From Brevibacillus thermoruber 423 (GTDB lineage: Bacteria > Bacillota > Bacilli > Brevibacillales > Brevibacillaceae): a DNA stretch of 64,000 bases. Under the pieces are notes generated by a model, which saw nothing but the letters and a program-made list of their open reading frames with translations, was not told the DNA's origin and did not search any database. The DNA lies in the NCBI RefSeq assembly GCF_000454065.1, contig NZ_KE695650.1, forward strand, positions 248,001 to 312,000. Reading direction: 5' to 3'. The translations under genes and the position numbers were made by a program. Below, in pieces: positions 32,353 through 41,277 of the stretch (its first letter is position 1; each line of letters begins with the position of its first letter).

Positions 32353-34768
32353 ACACATCGGAAAACCCATGAAGAGAGTGGAGGACATCCGTTTAACATC
32401 AGGACGCGGCACGTTTATCGATGACATGAATCCGTTTCCGAACATTCATCAGGCGGCCATTTTGCGAAGTCCGTATCCGCATGCGCGCATCAAGGAAATC
32501 CGTACGGAGAAGGCCGAGCGGATGCCCGGCGTGAAGGCCGTGATAACGGGGCAGGACATCGCGGCGCTGACGAATCCGTTTCCGGTCGGCGTCACGGCCC
32601 CGGTGAAGTACTATTCCCTGGCGGTTGACAAGGTGCGTTTTGTCGGGGAACCGGTAGCCGTGGTCATCGCCAAGAACCGCTATCTGGCGGAAGATGCCCT
32701 GGAGGCCATCGAAGTCGTATACGAACAGCTTCCCGCCGTGGTGGACATCGAGAAGGCGCTTGAGCCGGACGCTCCCGTGCTGCATGAAGCGGTGGGCAGC
32801 AACATCGCCAATCACCGCCACTTTCATTACGGCAATGTGGACGAAGCGTTCCGGCAGGCGGATCTCGTGGTGAAGCATACGTTTTTCTATCCCAAGTACA
32901 GTGCAACCCCGGTTGAGACGTATGGGGTCATCGCCCACTATGACCCGAGTGAACAGCAGTATACGATCTGGTCCAATTTTCACGGACCGTTTACCCTGCA
33001 GTCGGTGATGGCGGCAGCCCTGCGAACGCCCAGCAACAGGCTGCGCATCATGATCCCGAAGGATGTAGGCGGGAGCTACGGTATCAAATCCGGCGTCTAT
33101 CCCTACATGGTGCTCATGGCGGTTGCCTCGCGGATCGCCGGGGTGCCGGTCAAATGGATCGAGGACCGTCAGGAGCATCTGGCTGCGAGCTCCAGCGGTA
33201 CGGACCGGGTGACCTGGATCGAGGCGGCGGTGAAACGGGACGGCACCGTAACGGGATTGAAGATGAAAATGGTGGACAACGTGGGCGGTTATGTGCGCGC
33301 CCCGGAGCCGGCCTGTCTGTACCGCACCCATTCCAACACCACCGGCCCCTATCGCATCCGGCATTTGCAGATGGAAACGATCGCGGTGATGACGAACAAG
33401 AGCCCAACCGGCTTGATTCGCGGCTATGGGGGGCAGCAGTTGTATTTCCCGCTGGAACGGCTGATGCACATGATCGCGCAGAAGCTGGGGATGGACCCGG
33501 CGGACGTGATCCGCAAAAACCTGATTCGGGCCGAGGAATTCCCCTATACCACGCCAAGCGGAGGCGTTTACGACAGCGGGGATTACCGGAAGGCTTTCGA
33601 CATGCTGCTGGACATCGTGAACTACGACGAGTTTCGGCAAAAACAAAAGCAGGCCAGAGCGGAAGGAAAGTATCTGGGAATGGGGCTGGCCTGCATCGTG
33701 GAGCCTTCCGGGTCCAACATGGGCTACATCACCATCGCCCTGACGCCCGAGGAGCGGGCAAAGTCGCTCCCGAAATCGGGCTGTGCGGAAGGGGCGACGG
33801 TCTCCATCGACCCGATGGGAGGAATCACCGTCCGCATCAGCACAACGCCGACCGGGCAGGGACACGAAACGGTGGCGGCGCAAATTGTCGGCGAGGTGCT
33901 GGGGGTGGATCCCCGGACCGTCAAAGTGGTCGCCGAAATGGATACGCTGACGAGTCCCTGGTCGGTCGCGTCAGGAAGCTACTCCAGCCGCTTCGCCGCC
34001 ATTGGCTCCAGTGCGGTGTATCAGGCCGCCCACAAGGTCCGTCAAAAACTGCTTCACATTGCGCAGGAACTGCTGCAGGTCCCGCTTGATCAGCTTGTGC
34101 TGGAACATGGCAGGATCGCGGTGAAGGATGCCCCCGGGCGGGAGATTTCCTTGAAGCGCCTGATCGGCTCCACGCACTGGAATCCGGACGTGCTCCCGCC
34201 GGGGATGGAGCCGGGCATACACGAAACCGCTTTTTACACCATCCCTGCCGCAATGCCGCCGGATGAGAACGATCAGGTGAACGGCTCCGTCACGTACGGA
34301 TTTGTAGCGGATGCGGTCACCGTTGAGGTGGACATCGAGACGGGGGAAGTCAAGATTCTGGATTACACGACCGTACACGATGCGGGAAAACTGCTGAATC
34401 CGCTGATTGTGGACGGGCAGATATTGGGCGGCCTGGTTCACGGCCTGGGCGGTGCGATGTATGAGGAGCTCGCATATGACCGCAACGGGCAGTTCCTCTC
34501 CGGCAGTTTTATGGATTACCTCTGTCCGACAGCGCCGGAGATTCCGCCGATTACGATCAAGCATTTGGAGACCCCTTCACCGCTGACGCCGCTGGGAGCC
34601 AAGGGGTTGGGAGAAGGAAACACGATGAGCGCCCCTGCGGTCATTGCCAATGCGGTGGAGGATGCGTTGAGCGGGTTGGGCGTGACGATTGACACCCTGC
34701 CCCTGTCGCCGAACCGGATTTGGACATTGATCCAGGACGCCAAACAGAAGATGGAGATCACCGCATAA
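32342..34768 (+). CDS. Molybdenum hydroxylase large subunit (CoxL/XdhA type), candidate 2-furoyl-CoA dehydrogenase HmfA
   Basis: An 808-aa molybdopterin-binding catalytic subunit that hydroxylates a substrate with water-derived oxygen. The N-terminus is KHIGKPMKRVEDIRLTSGRG; GEPVAVVIAKNRYLAEDALE follows. The active-site loop is RGYGGQQ starting at Arg360, not the AYXCSFR of CO dehydrogenase, so CO is not the substrate. Catalytic Glu758 is in GAKGLGEGNTMSAPAV. GTG 32342 has GAAGGGAGGG eight bases upstream. With flanking CoA ligases and a crotonase, 2-furoyl-CoA (giving 5-hydroxy-2-furoyl-CoA) is the best guess; other heteroaromatic or aryl-CoA substrates remain possible. Confidence 0.88.
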   Translation: MDCKHIGKPMKRVEDIRLTSGRGTFIDDMNPFPNIHQAAILRSPYPHARIKEIRTEKAERMPGVKAVITGQDIAALTNPFPVGVTAPVKYYSLAVDKVRFVGEPVAVVIAKNRYLAEDALEAIEVVYEQLPAVVDIEKALEPDAPVLHEAVGSNIANHRHFHYGNVDEAFRQADLVVKHTFFYPKYSATPVETYGVIAHYDPSEQQYTIWSNFHGPFTLQSVMAAALRTPSNRLRIMIPKDVGGSYGIKSGVYPYMVLMAVASRIAGVPVKWIEDRQEHLAASSSGTDRVTWIEAAVKRDGTVTGLKMKMVDNVGGYVRAPEPACLYRTHSNTTGPYRIRHLQMETIAVMTNKSPTGLIRGYGGQQLYFPLERLMHMIAQKLGMDPADVIRKNLIRAEEFPYTTPSGGVYDSGDYRKAFDMLLDIVNYDEFRQKQKQARAEGKYLGMGLACIVEPSGSNMGYITIALTPEERAKSLPKSGCAEGATVSIDPMGGITVRISTTPTGQGHETVAAQIVGEVLGVDPRTVKVVAEMDTLTSPWSVASGSYSSRFAAIGSSAVYQAAHKVRQKLLHIAQELLQVPLDQLVLEHGRIAVKDAPGREISLKRLIGSTHWNPDVLPPGMEPGIHETAFYTIPAAMPPDENDQVNGSVTYGFVADAVTVEVDIETGEVKILDYTTVHDAGKLLNPLIVDGQILGGLVHGLGGAMYEELAYDRNGQFLSGSFMDYLCPTAPEIPPITIKHLETPSPLTPLGAKGLGEGNTMSAPAVIANAVEDALSGLGVTIDTLPLSPNRIWTLIQDAKQKMEITA

Positions 34769-34787
34769 ACACGAAGGAGGCCATACC

Positions 34788-35243
34788 ATGACAGGAAATG
34801 GAAGCATCGAGCTGAACGGACCGATCGAGCACGTATTTCACAAGCTGATGGACCCCGAGGTGCTGACCGAGTGCATCATGGGCTGCAAAAGCATGGAACT
34901 GGTCGGTGAGAGAAAGTACCGCGCCGATCTGTCCGTGGGGATTGCCGCCGTCAAAGGCAAATACGACGCCTATATTACCGTCGAAGAGGTGCAGGCGCCG
35001 CATCATTTCAAGCTGGTCGTACACGGCGAGGGCGGCCCGGGGTATGTGGACGCCGAAGGCATCATCGACCTGACCCCCTTGGACGAGTCCAAGACGCAGC
35101 TTACCTATACCTACCAGGCAGAGGTGGGCGGCAAGGTGGCGGCGATCGGCCAGCGCATGCTGGGCGGGGTTGCCAAACTGCTGATCGGCGATTTTTTCAA
35201 AAAAATCAAGAAAAACCTGGAGCGCGGACAGCAAATCGCGTAA
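34788..35243 (+). CDS. CoxG-family SRPBCC protein
   Basis: A 151-aa carbon-monoxide-dehydrogenase-subunit-G-like protein with the SRPBCC helix-grip fold. It begins GSIELNGPIEHVFHKLMDPEVLTECIMGCKSMELVGE, and a C-terminal helix ends with FFKKIKKNLERG. CoxG of carboxydotrophs is thought to recruit the molybdenum hydroxylase to the membrane or act in its maturation, and is not part of the catalytic complex. It lies between the Mo and FAD subunit genes, 19 bases after the former, so it should serve this enzyme. Confidence 0.88.
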   Translation: MTGNGSIELNGPIEHVFHKLMDPEVLTECIMGCKSMELVGERKYRADLSVGIAAVKGKYDAYITVEEVQAPHHFKLVVHGEGGPGYVDAEGIIDLTPLDESKTQLTYTYQAEVGGKVAAIGQRMLGGVAKLLIGDFFKKIKKNLERGQQIA

Positions 35244-35273
35244 GGTTCACGATCATCGAAAGGGGGGAGACAG

Positions 35274-36167
35274 ATGAAACCGGCTTCCTTCAATTATTAC
35301 CGCCCTTCCACCTTGGAGGAGACCCTTCAGCTTTTGCTGGACTGCGGAGACGAGGGGAAGTTGATTGCCGGAGGACAAAGCCTGATACCGATCCTCAACA
35401 TGAGGTTGTCGTCGCTGGAGCATGTCATTGATATCAACGGCTTGCGGGAGTTGGACTTCATCCGGTTGGAGGAAGGCATTCTCAAAATCGGCGGGCTCTG
35501 CCGGCAGAGAAGCCTGGAAAAATCGCCGACCGTGAAGGAGGTCGCCCCCTTGTTAAGCGAAGCGGTCCCGTTTATCGGCCATGTGCAGACCCGCAACCGG
35601 GGCACGGTCGGCGGCAGTTTGGTGCATGCCGACCCGACGGCGGAAATACCGCTCTCGCTCCTGGCGCTGGATGCGACAGCGATCATTCAGAGTGCGGAAG
35701 AGACGAGAGAAGTGCCGGTGCAGGATTTCTTCATCACCTATTTGACCACCGATATCGCTCCCACGGAAATGCTGACGGAAATTCAGATTCCCGTCGACAC
35801 GCTTCCGAAAGGCTATGCGTTTGTGGAGTTCAGCCGCAGACACGGCGATTTCGCGTTGGTCGCCGCGGCGTGCCTGCTCGATACGGACGAAGACGGAACG
35901 ATCACGGCAGGACGTCTCGCGATCGGCGGCGTGGATGCCGTTCCGATGATCGCCCAGGAGGCCATGGATGTGCTGCTGGGAGAAAAGCTGACGGATGCCC
36001 TGCTGGAGGAAGCCGGGCAAATCGCGGCCGAGAATACCGATCCGGAGGGCGATCTTCATGCCTCCCGCGAATACCGCCTGCATCTGGCCAAGGTGTTCAC
36101 CAAGCGAGCGATCCGGAAAGCCTATGAGCGATCGCTGCAAAAGCTGGGAGGGGGGACGCAACCATGA
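35274..36167 (+). CDS. Molybdenum hydroxylase FAD-binding subunit (CoxM type), candidate HmfB
   Basis: A 297-aa medium subunit passing electrons from the [2Fe-2S] subunit to FAD and an acceptor. The FAD motifs are AGGQSLIPILNMRL (about residue 33) and TVGGSLVHADPTAEIPL (about 112). The C-terminal CO_deh_flav_C domain follows. No extra iron-sulfur-binding insertion is seen, which argues against a 4-hydroxybenzoyl-CoA reductase beta subunit. GGGGGGAG precedes the ATG and the stop overlaps the next start (ATGA). Confidence 0.9.
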   Translation: MKPASFNYYRPSTLEETLQLLLDCGDEGKLIAGGQSLIPILNMRLSSLEHVIDINGLRELDFIRLEEGILKIGGLCRQRSLEKSPTVKEVAPLLSEAVPFIGHVQTRNRGTVGGSLVHADPTAEIPLSLLALDATAIIQSAEETREVPVQDFFITYLTTDIAPTEMLTEIQIPVDTLPKGYAFVEFSRRHGDFALVAAACLLDTDEDGTITAGRLAIGGVDAVPMIAQEAMDVLLGEKLTDALLEEAGQIAAENTDPEGDLHASREYRLHLAKVFTKRAIRKAYERSLQKLGGGTQP

Positions 36168-36658
36168 TTCAGGCAGCCAAACATGAAAAAGTCCTCGTCC
36201 GCGTCCGAATCAACGGAAAACTTTACGCAGAAGAGGTGGAGCCGCGCAGGCTGCTGAGCGATTTTCTCCGGGAAGATTGCGGTTTGACCGGTACCCATGT
36301 CGGCTGCGAGCATGGCGTGTGCGGGGCCTGTACCGTACGCGTAAACGGTGCCGCGGTTCGGAGCTGCCTGATGTTTGCCGTTCAGGCTGCGGACGCCGAG
36401 ATTACCACGGTTGAGGGGCTTTCTCTCCATGGCAGCCGCCACCCGCTGCAGGATGCCTTGTCGGAATGCCACGGGCTGCAGTGCGGATTCTGCACGCCGG
36501 GGATTCTCATGTCGGCCGCGGAGTTTTTGGAGGAGCATCAGGACCCGACGACGGAACAAATCGAGGAGATGCTGTCAGGCCATTTGTGCCGCTGTACGGG
36601 CTACAAGGGCATCGTTGAAGCGATCGCGAAGGTGGCCAAGGAGCAAAAGGACAGGTAG
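36164..36658 (+). CDS. Molybdenum hydroxylase [2Fe-2S] subunit (CoxS type), candidate HmfC
   Basis: A 164-aa small subunit carrying two [2Fe-2S] clusters that relay electrons from Mo to FAD. The plant-ferredoxin-type N-terminal domain has CEHGVCGACTV. The C-terminal helical domain has GLQCGFCTPGILM and HLCRCTGYKGIV, so all eight cluster cysteines are present. It is slightly longer at the N-terminus than typical. The gene order large, CoxG, medium, small is compact, with an overlap to the FAD subunit and 10 bases to the ligase. Confidence 0.93.
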   Translation: MIQAAKHEKVLVRVRINGKLYAEEVEPRRLLSDFLREDCGLTGTHVGCEHGVCGACTVRVNGAAVRSCLMFAVQAADAEITTVEGLSLHGSRHPLQDALSECHGLQCGFCTPGILMSAAEFLEEHQDPTTEQIEEMLSGHLCRCTGYKGIVEAIAKVAKEQKDR

Positions 36659-36668
36659 GTGATGAGGT

Positions 36669-38231
36669 ATGGATTTGGGTAGCCTTTTTCAGTTCGCGGT
36701 TTCCCGGCATCCGGATTGGACCGCGATTGTGGAAGCCGAGCGAAGGTTTACCTACAGGGAGTTCGACCAGCTTACGACGAACATTGCGGCCGGTCTGCAG
36801 TCGCTGGGGATCGGCCAAGGGGATCGGATTGTGCTCGTTCTCAAGAATCGCTTGGAAATGAGCGCGCTGTACTGGGCTGTTCAAAAGCTCGGGGCCGTAT
36901 TCACGCCGATCAATTTCAGGCTTTCGGCGGAAGAGGTGCGGTACTGCATCGAGGACGCGGAGGCGAAGGCGGTGGTGTATGAGCCCGCCTCCGAGGAGGC
37001 GGTGCTGCAGGCGACTGCCTCGTGGAGCTCGATCAGAATCGGCGTGCTGGGAGCCGCAGGCGCCGAGGTCACGTATGAACAGTTGGCCGCCAGCGAAAGT
37101 GCCGATTGGGCAAAGCCGAGCATCTCGGATGACGACTACTGTCTCATGCTGTACACGTCCGGAACCACCGGGCGGCCCAAAGGGGTTCCGCGTACCCATA
37201 AAAATGAATACGGAGCCGCCATGGCCCACATCATCCAGAACCGCTATGAAAAAAAGGAAAGCACGATAGGCGTGATGCCCCTGTATCACACGATGGGCAT
37301 CCGCTCCCTCCTATCGATGGCTTTCCTCAACGGGAAAATCGTGATGATACCAGATTACGCCCCTCAACTGACCCTTGAGGTGCTGGAGAAGGAAGAAATC
37401 ACCTGTGTCTATCTGGTACCCACGATTCTGCACGATTTATTATATCACCCGGATTTTAAAAAGTACAATTTGTCGAAACTGCGCAAACTGGGGTATGCCG
37501 GAGCCGCCATGACGACCGCATTGGTGCAGGACTGCTTCCGGGAATTGAAGCCGGACGTCTTTGTCAACCACTACGGCAGCACGGAAGTGTATACGTTTTC
37601 CGTGTGCGACTATCTGGACAAAAAACCGGGATGCGCAGGCAAGCCGGGCATCCATCAGGAGCTTCGGGTCGTTGTTCCCGATCCGGATGGCAAATCGACG
37701 CCGGACGATGTCGTCGCGGTCGGCGAACCTGGCGAAATCATCGTCAATCTTGCGTCGATTGAAGCGTTTCAAGGCTATTGGAAACGCCCGGACGCGAACC
37801 GGAAAGCGATTCGCAGCGGCTGGTATTTTACCGGGGATATGGGGGTGATCGACAGCGACGGTGACCTGTATGTGGTCGGACGGGTCGACGACATGATCAT
37901 TTCCGGCGGAGAAAACATACACCCGATCGAAGTGGAGGATGTGATCGCCAAGCATCCCAAAGTGTCCGAGGTCGCCGTGGTGGGATTGCCTGATTCACGC
38001 TGGGGCGAGGTGGTTACGGCTTTTGTCGTCCCGAGCGATCATTCCCTGACGGTGGAAGAGCTGGACGCCTTCTGCAAGGAAAGCCCGGATCTGGCCAACT
38101 TCAAGAGGCCGCGCCGATACGTCTGGGTCGCCGAACTGCCGAAAAGCCCTGTTGGAAAAATACTGCGCCGCAAGCTGCGATCCGGCGAGTATACCCAATC
38201 CGAACCCATGATGAAGGAGAGTGCATCCTGA
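36669..38231 (+). CDS. Acyl-CoA ligase (AMP-forming), candidate 2-furoyl-CoA synthetase HmfD
   Basis: A 520-aa ANL-superfamily CoA ligase with P-loop YTSGTTGRPKGVPRTH, NHYGSTEVYTF, GWYFTGDMGVIDSDGDLYVVG and catalytic Lys in SPVGKILRRK. It is a close paralogue of the ligase at 27963, with the same length and many identical blocks. Its position directly after the [2Fe-2S] subunit and before the crotonase equals that of hmfD in the furoate operon of Cupriavidus basilensis. The product acyl-CoA would be the substrate of the Mo enzyme. The stop overlaps the next start (TGATG). Confidence 0.88.
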   Translation: MDLGSLFQFAVSRHPDWTAIVEAERRFTYREFDQLTTNIAAGLQSLGIGQGDRIVLVLKNRLEMSALYWAVQKLGAVFTPINFRLSAEEVRYCIEDAEAKAVVYEPASEEAVLQATASWSSIRIGVLGAAGAEVTYEQLAASESADWAKPSISDDDYCLMLYTSGTTGRPKGVPRTHKNEYGAAMAHIIQNRYEKKESTIGVMPLYHTMGIRSLLSMAFLNGKIVMIPDYAPQLTLEVLEKEEITCVYLVPTILHDLLYHPDFKKYNLSKLRKLGYAGAAMTTALVQDCFRELKPDVFVNHYGSTEVYTFSVCDYLDKKPGCAGKPGIHQELRVVVPDPDGKSTPDDVVAVGEPGEIIVNLASIEAFQGYWKRPDANRKAIRSGWYFTGDMGVIDSDGDLYVVGRVDDMIISGGENIHPIEVEDVIAKHPKVSEVAVVGLPDSRWGEVVTAFVVPSDHSLTVEELDAFCKESPDLANFKRPRRYVWVAELPKSPVGKILRRKLRSGEYTQSEPMMKESAS

Positions 38232-39037
38232 TGCAAATCACCAATCAAACCGTTTATGAAACGCAGTGGGACCATATCCGTGTGGAAAAGAACAAGGAGA
38301 AGCAGACGGCCACCATTATTCTGGACCGTCCGGAGAAAATGAACACGGTCAGTTTTATCGCCCGCTCTCACCTGAGTGAAATCTTCGACCACGTAAACAG
38401 GGACGACGACGTGCGCGTGATCATTATCAAGGGCGCCGGGGACAAGGCCTTCACCTCCGGAGGCGATATCCGCGGATTCCTGGAGCGTCATCCGGAAGAG
38501 CTTTCCTACCTGCATAAATGCGTGGCCGCGCCGGAACGTTCGCCCAAGCCGGTCATTGCCCAACTGCAGGGCTATACCTTCGGGGTCGGGATGGAAATTG
38601 CGATGGCGTGTGACTTCCGCATCGCGTCGGATACCACCTTGCTTGCGCTCCCGGAAATCAACCTGGGTATGATCCCGGGAAGCGGCGGTACACAGCGCGT
38701 GGCGAGAATCGCCGGACTGGGCCGGGCCAAGGACATGATCATGCGCGCGCGTCGGATTCCGGCTGAGGAAGCCTACCAGTGGGGACTTGTCACCAAGGTG
38801 GTGCCGCAAGCGGAACTGGATGCCGCGGTAGAGGCGCTTGCAGCGGAACTGACCCGCTTCTCGCCGCTGGCGATGCGCGTGTTGAAGCAGGTGTTGAACG
38901 CTTCGCAGGAAGGGCCCCTCAGCGCCGGTCTGGAAATCGAGGGCTATGCGTACGGCATGCTGCGCAGCACGAGCGATTTCCGTGAAGGGGTGGAAGCGTT
39001 CTACGAGAAAAGAAAACCGAACTTCACAGGGGAATAA
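38231..39037 (+). CDS. Enoyl-CoA hydratase/isomerase family protein, candidate HmfE
   Basis: A 268-aa crotonase-fold protein. Both hydratase glutamates are present: Glu122 in GMEIAMACD and Glu142 in LPEINLG; the oxyanion-hole segments are AFTSGGDIRG and GYTFGVG. In furoate pathways a crotonase-family protein (HmfE) acts on the ring-opened CoA thioester to give 2-oxoglutarate. As both Glu remain, simple hydration or hydrolysis is feasible here. It is the last enzyme of the operon, followed by a hairpin and the MFS gene. Confidence 0.87.
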   Translation: MQITNQTVYETQWDHIRVEKNKEKQTATIILDRPEKMNTVSFIARSHLSEIFDHVNRDDDVRVIIIKGAGDKAFTSGGDIRGFLERHPEELSYLHKCVAAPERSPKPVIAQLQGYTFGVGMEIAMACDFRIASDTTLLALPEINLGMIPGSGGTQRVARIAGLGRAKDMIMRARRIPAEEAYQWGLVTKVVPQAELDAAVEALAAELTRFSPLAMRVLKQVLNASQEGPLSAGLEIEGYAYGMLRSTSDFREGVEAFYEKRKPNFTGE

Positions 39038-39044
39038 GCCAACG

Positions 39045-39080
39045 ACTTCAGGGAGTGGGCCTCACGCCGCTTCCTGAAGT
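39045..39080 (+). terminator. Hairpin between crotonase and MFS genes (weak terminator or attenuator)
   Basis: An 11-bp stem (39045-39055 with 39070-39080, one G-T pair) with a 14-base loop is followed only by TTCC, so termination would be partial. It could lower transporter expression relative to the enzymes. Confidence 0.4.
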
Positions 39081-39129
39081 TTCCATATGACTGTTGACAT
39101 TTTGGGGGTTGCGGAAAGGTGGGTCACGT

Positions 39130-40479
39130 ATGAGTGCAAATGCGGAAACGCAGGTTCAGCGGGTTTCTTCTCTCCAAGGACGGCCGCCGGCAGCGGTCGG
39201 GAGAAAGCAGATGATCACGGCCGTTTTGGCCTCCCTTTTGGGATGGTCGTTGGATTTGTACGACCTCTTTATTCTGCTGTACGTTACGCCGGTGCTGGGG
39301 AAGCTGTTTTTCCCGGCAGACAATCCCACGCTTTCCTTGGCGGCGGTGTACGCTTCTTTTGCCGTGACACTGCTGCTGCGTCCGTTCGGTTCGGCGCTGT
39401 TTGGCTCCTATGCCGATCGCAACGGCCGAAAACGGGCCATGGTGGTGGCCGTGTCGGGGGTCGGGATTTCGACCGCGCTGTTTGGCGTACTGCCGACGGT
39501 CGCTCACATCGGCGCCGCTGCAACGATTCTCTTCATTATTCTTCGTCTCATTCAAGGGGTGTTCGTGGGCGGGGTCGTCGCCTCCACGCATACGATCGGG
39601 ACGGAATCCGTGCCGGAGAAATGGCGCGGCCTGATGTCCGGTCTTGTCGGCGGAGGCGGTGCCGGTCTTGGTGCGCTGCTCGCTTCCATCGTCTATTTCG
39701 TCTTGTCCAGCCTGTTTCCCGGCGAGGCATTCAGCGAGTGGGGCTGGCGCTTCATGTTCTTTACCGGCATCCTATGCTCCGTTCTCGGACTGTTCGTATT
39801 CCGCATGCTGGAAGAATCACCGCTCTGGGTGCAGCACAAGAACGAGCAGGCAGCGAAACCGGCAGGCCAGCAGTCGCCGGTGAAAATGGTGTTTACGAAA
39901 TACCTGCCGGTTTTATTGGTCAATTTGTTGATCGTGATTGGCGGGGGATCAGCGTACTACTTGACCTCCGGGTATCTGCCCACCTTTTTGAACGTGATCA
40001 ACCATGTCCCGCAAACGACATCCTCCATGATACTTGCCGCAAGCAGCATTTCTGCCATCATCGCTTCCGTCGTGCTCGGTCATTTGAGCACCATTATCGG
40101 CAGAAAGAAAACGTTTGTTCTTCTGGGGATCCTGAATCTGATGGCTCTTCCGTACCTGTATACGGAACTGGCAGCCGCCCAGGATTTGTCGCGGATTGCG
40201 CTCTATGCCATGGGACTGGCGTTTCTCGGGAACGCCTCGTACGCGCCCGTCCTGATCTTTTTAAACGAACGGTTCCCGACGGCGATTCGTTCGACGGGTA
40301 CCGGACTGTCCTGGAACATGGGCTTTGCCATCGGCGGGATGATGCCCACGTTCGTAACGATGGCCAGCGGTCAAACGTCGGAAATTCCCTTTTACCTGGC
40401 GTATTTCTCCATTGGTCTCTTCCTCTTGTATCTGGTAGGCAGCCTGATCATCCCGGAAACGAAGGGCAATTTTCAGTAA
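39130..40479 (+). CDS. MFS transporter, candidate furoate/aromatic acid:H+ symporter
   Basis: A 449-aa major facilitator with about 12 helices. The signature between helices 2 and 3 is GSYADRNGRKRAM, and HLSTIIGRKKTF is the matching loop of the second half. ASLLGWSLDLYDLFIL with its Asp residues near residue 40 is typical of metabolite and aromatic-acid:H+ symporters. ATG 39130 has GAAAGGTGGG upstream. Its place right after the crotonase matches the transporter in furoate clusters. An overlapping 471-codon frame exists on the same strand but lacks membrane character. Confidence 0.87.
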   Translation: MSANAETQVQRVSSLQGRPPAAVGRKQMITAVLASLLGWSLDLYDLFILLYVTPVLGKLFFPADNPTLSLAAVYASFAVTLLLRPFGSALFGSYADRNGRKRAMVVAVSGVGISTALFGVLPTVAHIGAAATILFIILRLIQGVFVGGVVASTHTIGTESVPEKWRGLMSGLVGGGGAGLGALLASIVYFVLSSLFPGEAFSEWGWRFMFFTGILCSVLGLFVFRMLEESPLWVQHKNEQAAKPAGQQSPVKMVFTKYLPVLLVNLLIVIGGGSAYYLTSGYLPTFLNVINHVPQTTSSMILAASSISAIIASVVLGHLSTIIGRKKTFVLLGILNLMALPYLYTELAAAQDLSRIALYAMGLAFLGNASYAPVLIFLNERFPTAIRSTGTGLSWNMGFAIGGMMPTFVTMASGQTSEIPFYLAYFSIGLFLLYLVGSLIIPETKGNFQ

Positions 40480-40781
40480 AAGCTGAGACTACTCTTTCAT
40501 GAAAATGAAACCGGTTACAAAATCTGTGGAAAAAACTTGCCGAGCGTATCGGAGGGGAAACGGACTGGACTTGGCCGATATGGTGGAGGCGCGAAGAGAA
40601 GACCACGGCAGAACCGTTCACCAAAACACGGTTCGCCCGTGGTCTGACTGCGTCACAGGGCCATCGGCCGCGTGGGTACCGACACCGCTCCAGCAGCCGG
40701 TAATGCAAGATTTTCTACTCATACAAAAGGAATTCAGGGAAAGGTTATGGGTATGCGATTTGAAATGGGGGAGGTTTTGAT
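40480..40781. other. Intergenic region with a long hairpin
   Basis: No convincing gene. 40603-40616 and 40629-40642 can form a 14-bp stem with two mismatches and a 12-base loop. It has no T run, so it is not a standard terminator; it could stabilise the upstream mRNA end. A ribosome binding site (GGGGGAGG) near 40777 belongs to the next gene. Confidence 0.4.
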
Positions 40782-41231
40782 TTGCGTACCTTGCTTTGTG
40801 TGTTGTCCCTGTTCCTGCTGGTAACCGGCTGTACCCAGCCATCCAAACCGGAGACGAAAGCCAAGTCTGCGGCAGAAGATCCTCTTTGCAACCCGACACC
40901 GATCCGCCATTTTGATGGGGAGCAACAAGCGAAATCGATTGCGGAACAGGTGGACGGCATTGACCACGCGGTTGCCGTGCACATCGACAAGGAATTGCAC
41001 GTCGCCATCCACGTGAGCAACTTTAATCGCCTCCGATTGGAATCCATTGAAAAAGAAGTGGCGCAAAAATTGAAAGCCGCGTTTCCCCAGGCAAAGGTCC
41101 ATGTTTCCTCCGACAAAAAGATCATGGCTGAACTGCAGAAGCTGTACGAAACGCCGTGGTCGGCACAGCAGGAGGAAGCGTGCAAACAGAAGAAAAACCT
41201 GAAACGGATTGAAAAGCTGATGAAGGGATAA
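40782..41231 (+). CDS. YhcN/YlaJ-family sporulation lipoprotein
   Basis: A 149-aa lipoprotein with lipobox LVTGC (Cys17) and the YhcN/YlaJ core IAEQVDGIDHAVAVHIDKELHVAI followed by KLKAAFPQAKVHVSSDKK. Members are made in Bacillus spores or forespores and adopt a ring-building-like fold. The start is TTG behind GGGGGAGG. It supports a spore-forming host. The C-terminus is Lys-rich (KQKKNLKRIEKLMKG). It is a single-gene unit ended by the terminator at 41241. Confidence 0.82.
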   Translation: MRTLLCVLSLFLLVTGCTQPSKPETKAKSAAEDPLCNPTPIRHFDGEQQAKSIAEQVDGIDHAVAVHIDKELHVAIHVSNFNRLRLESIEKEVAQKLKAAFPQAKVHVSSDKKIMAELQKLYETPWSAQQEEACKQKKNLKRIEKLMKG

Positions 41232-41240
41232 TGCGGCATG

Positions 41241-41277
41241 GCCCTTCTCAAATGAGGAGGGCTTCACTTTGTTTGTT
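41241..41277 (+). terminator. Intrinsic terminator after the YhcN-like gene
   Basis: A nine-bp stem (41241-41249 with 41254-41262, one G-T pair) with a four-base loop is followed by a T-rich stretch (TTCACTTTGTTTGTTT). Confidence 0.7.

Noticed and set aside
32342-36658. Aerobic carbon monoxide dehydrogenase
   Set aside because: The subunit set and CoxG suggest it at first, but the large subunit lacks the AYXCSFR active-site loop, and CoA ligases and a crotonase flank the genes.
39087-40502. A 471-codon open frame overlapping the MFS gene on the same strand
   Set aside because: Its peptide is Arg/Gly/His-rich with no membrane helices or family similarity. The overlapping frame encodes a clear MFS protein with a ribosome binding site, so this is a GC-bias shadow.
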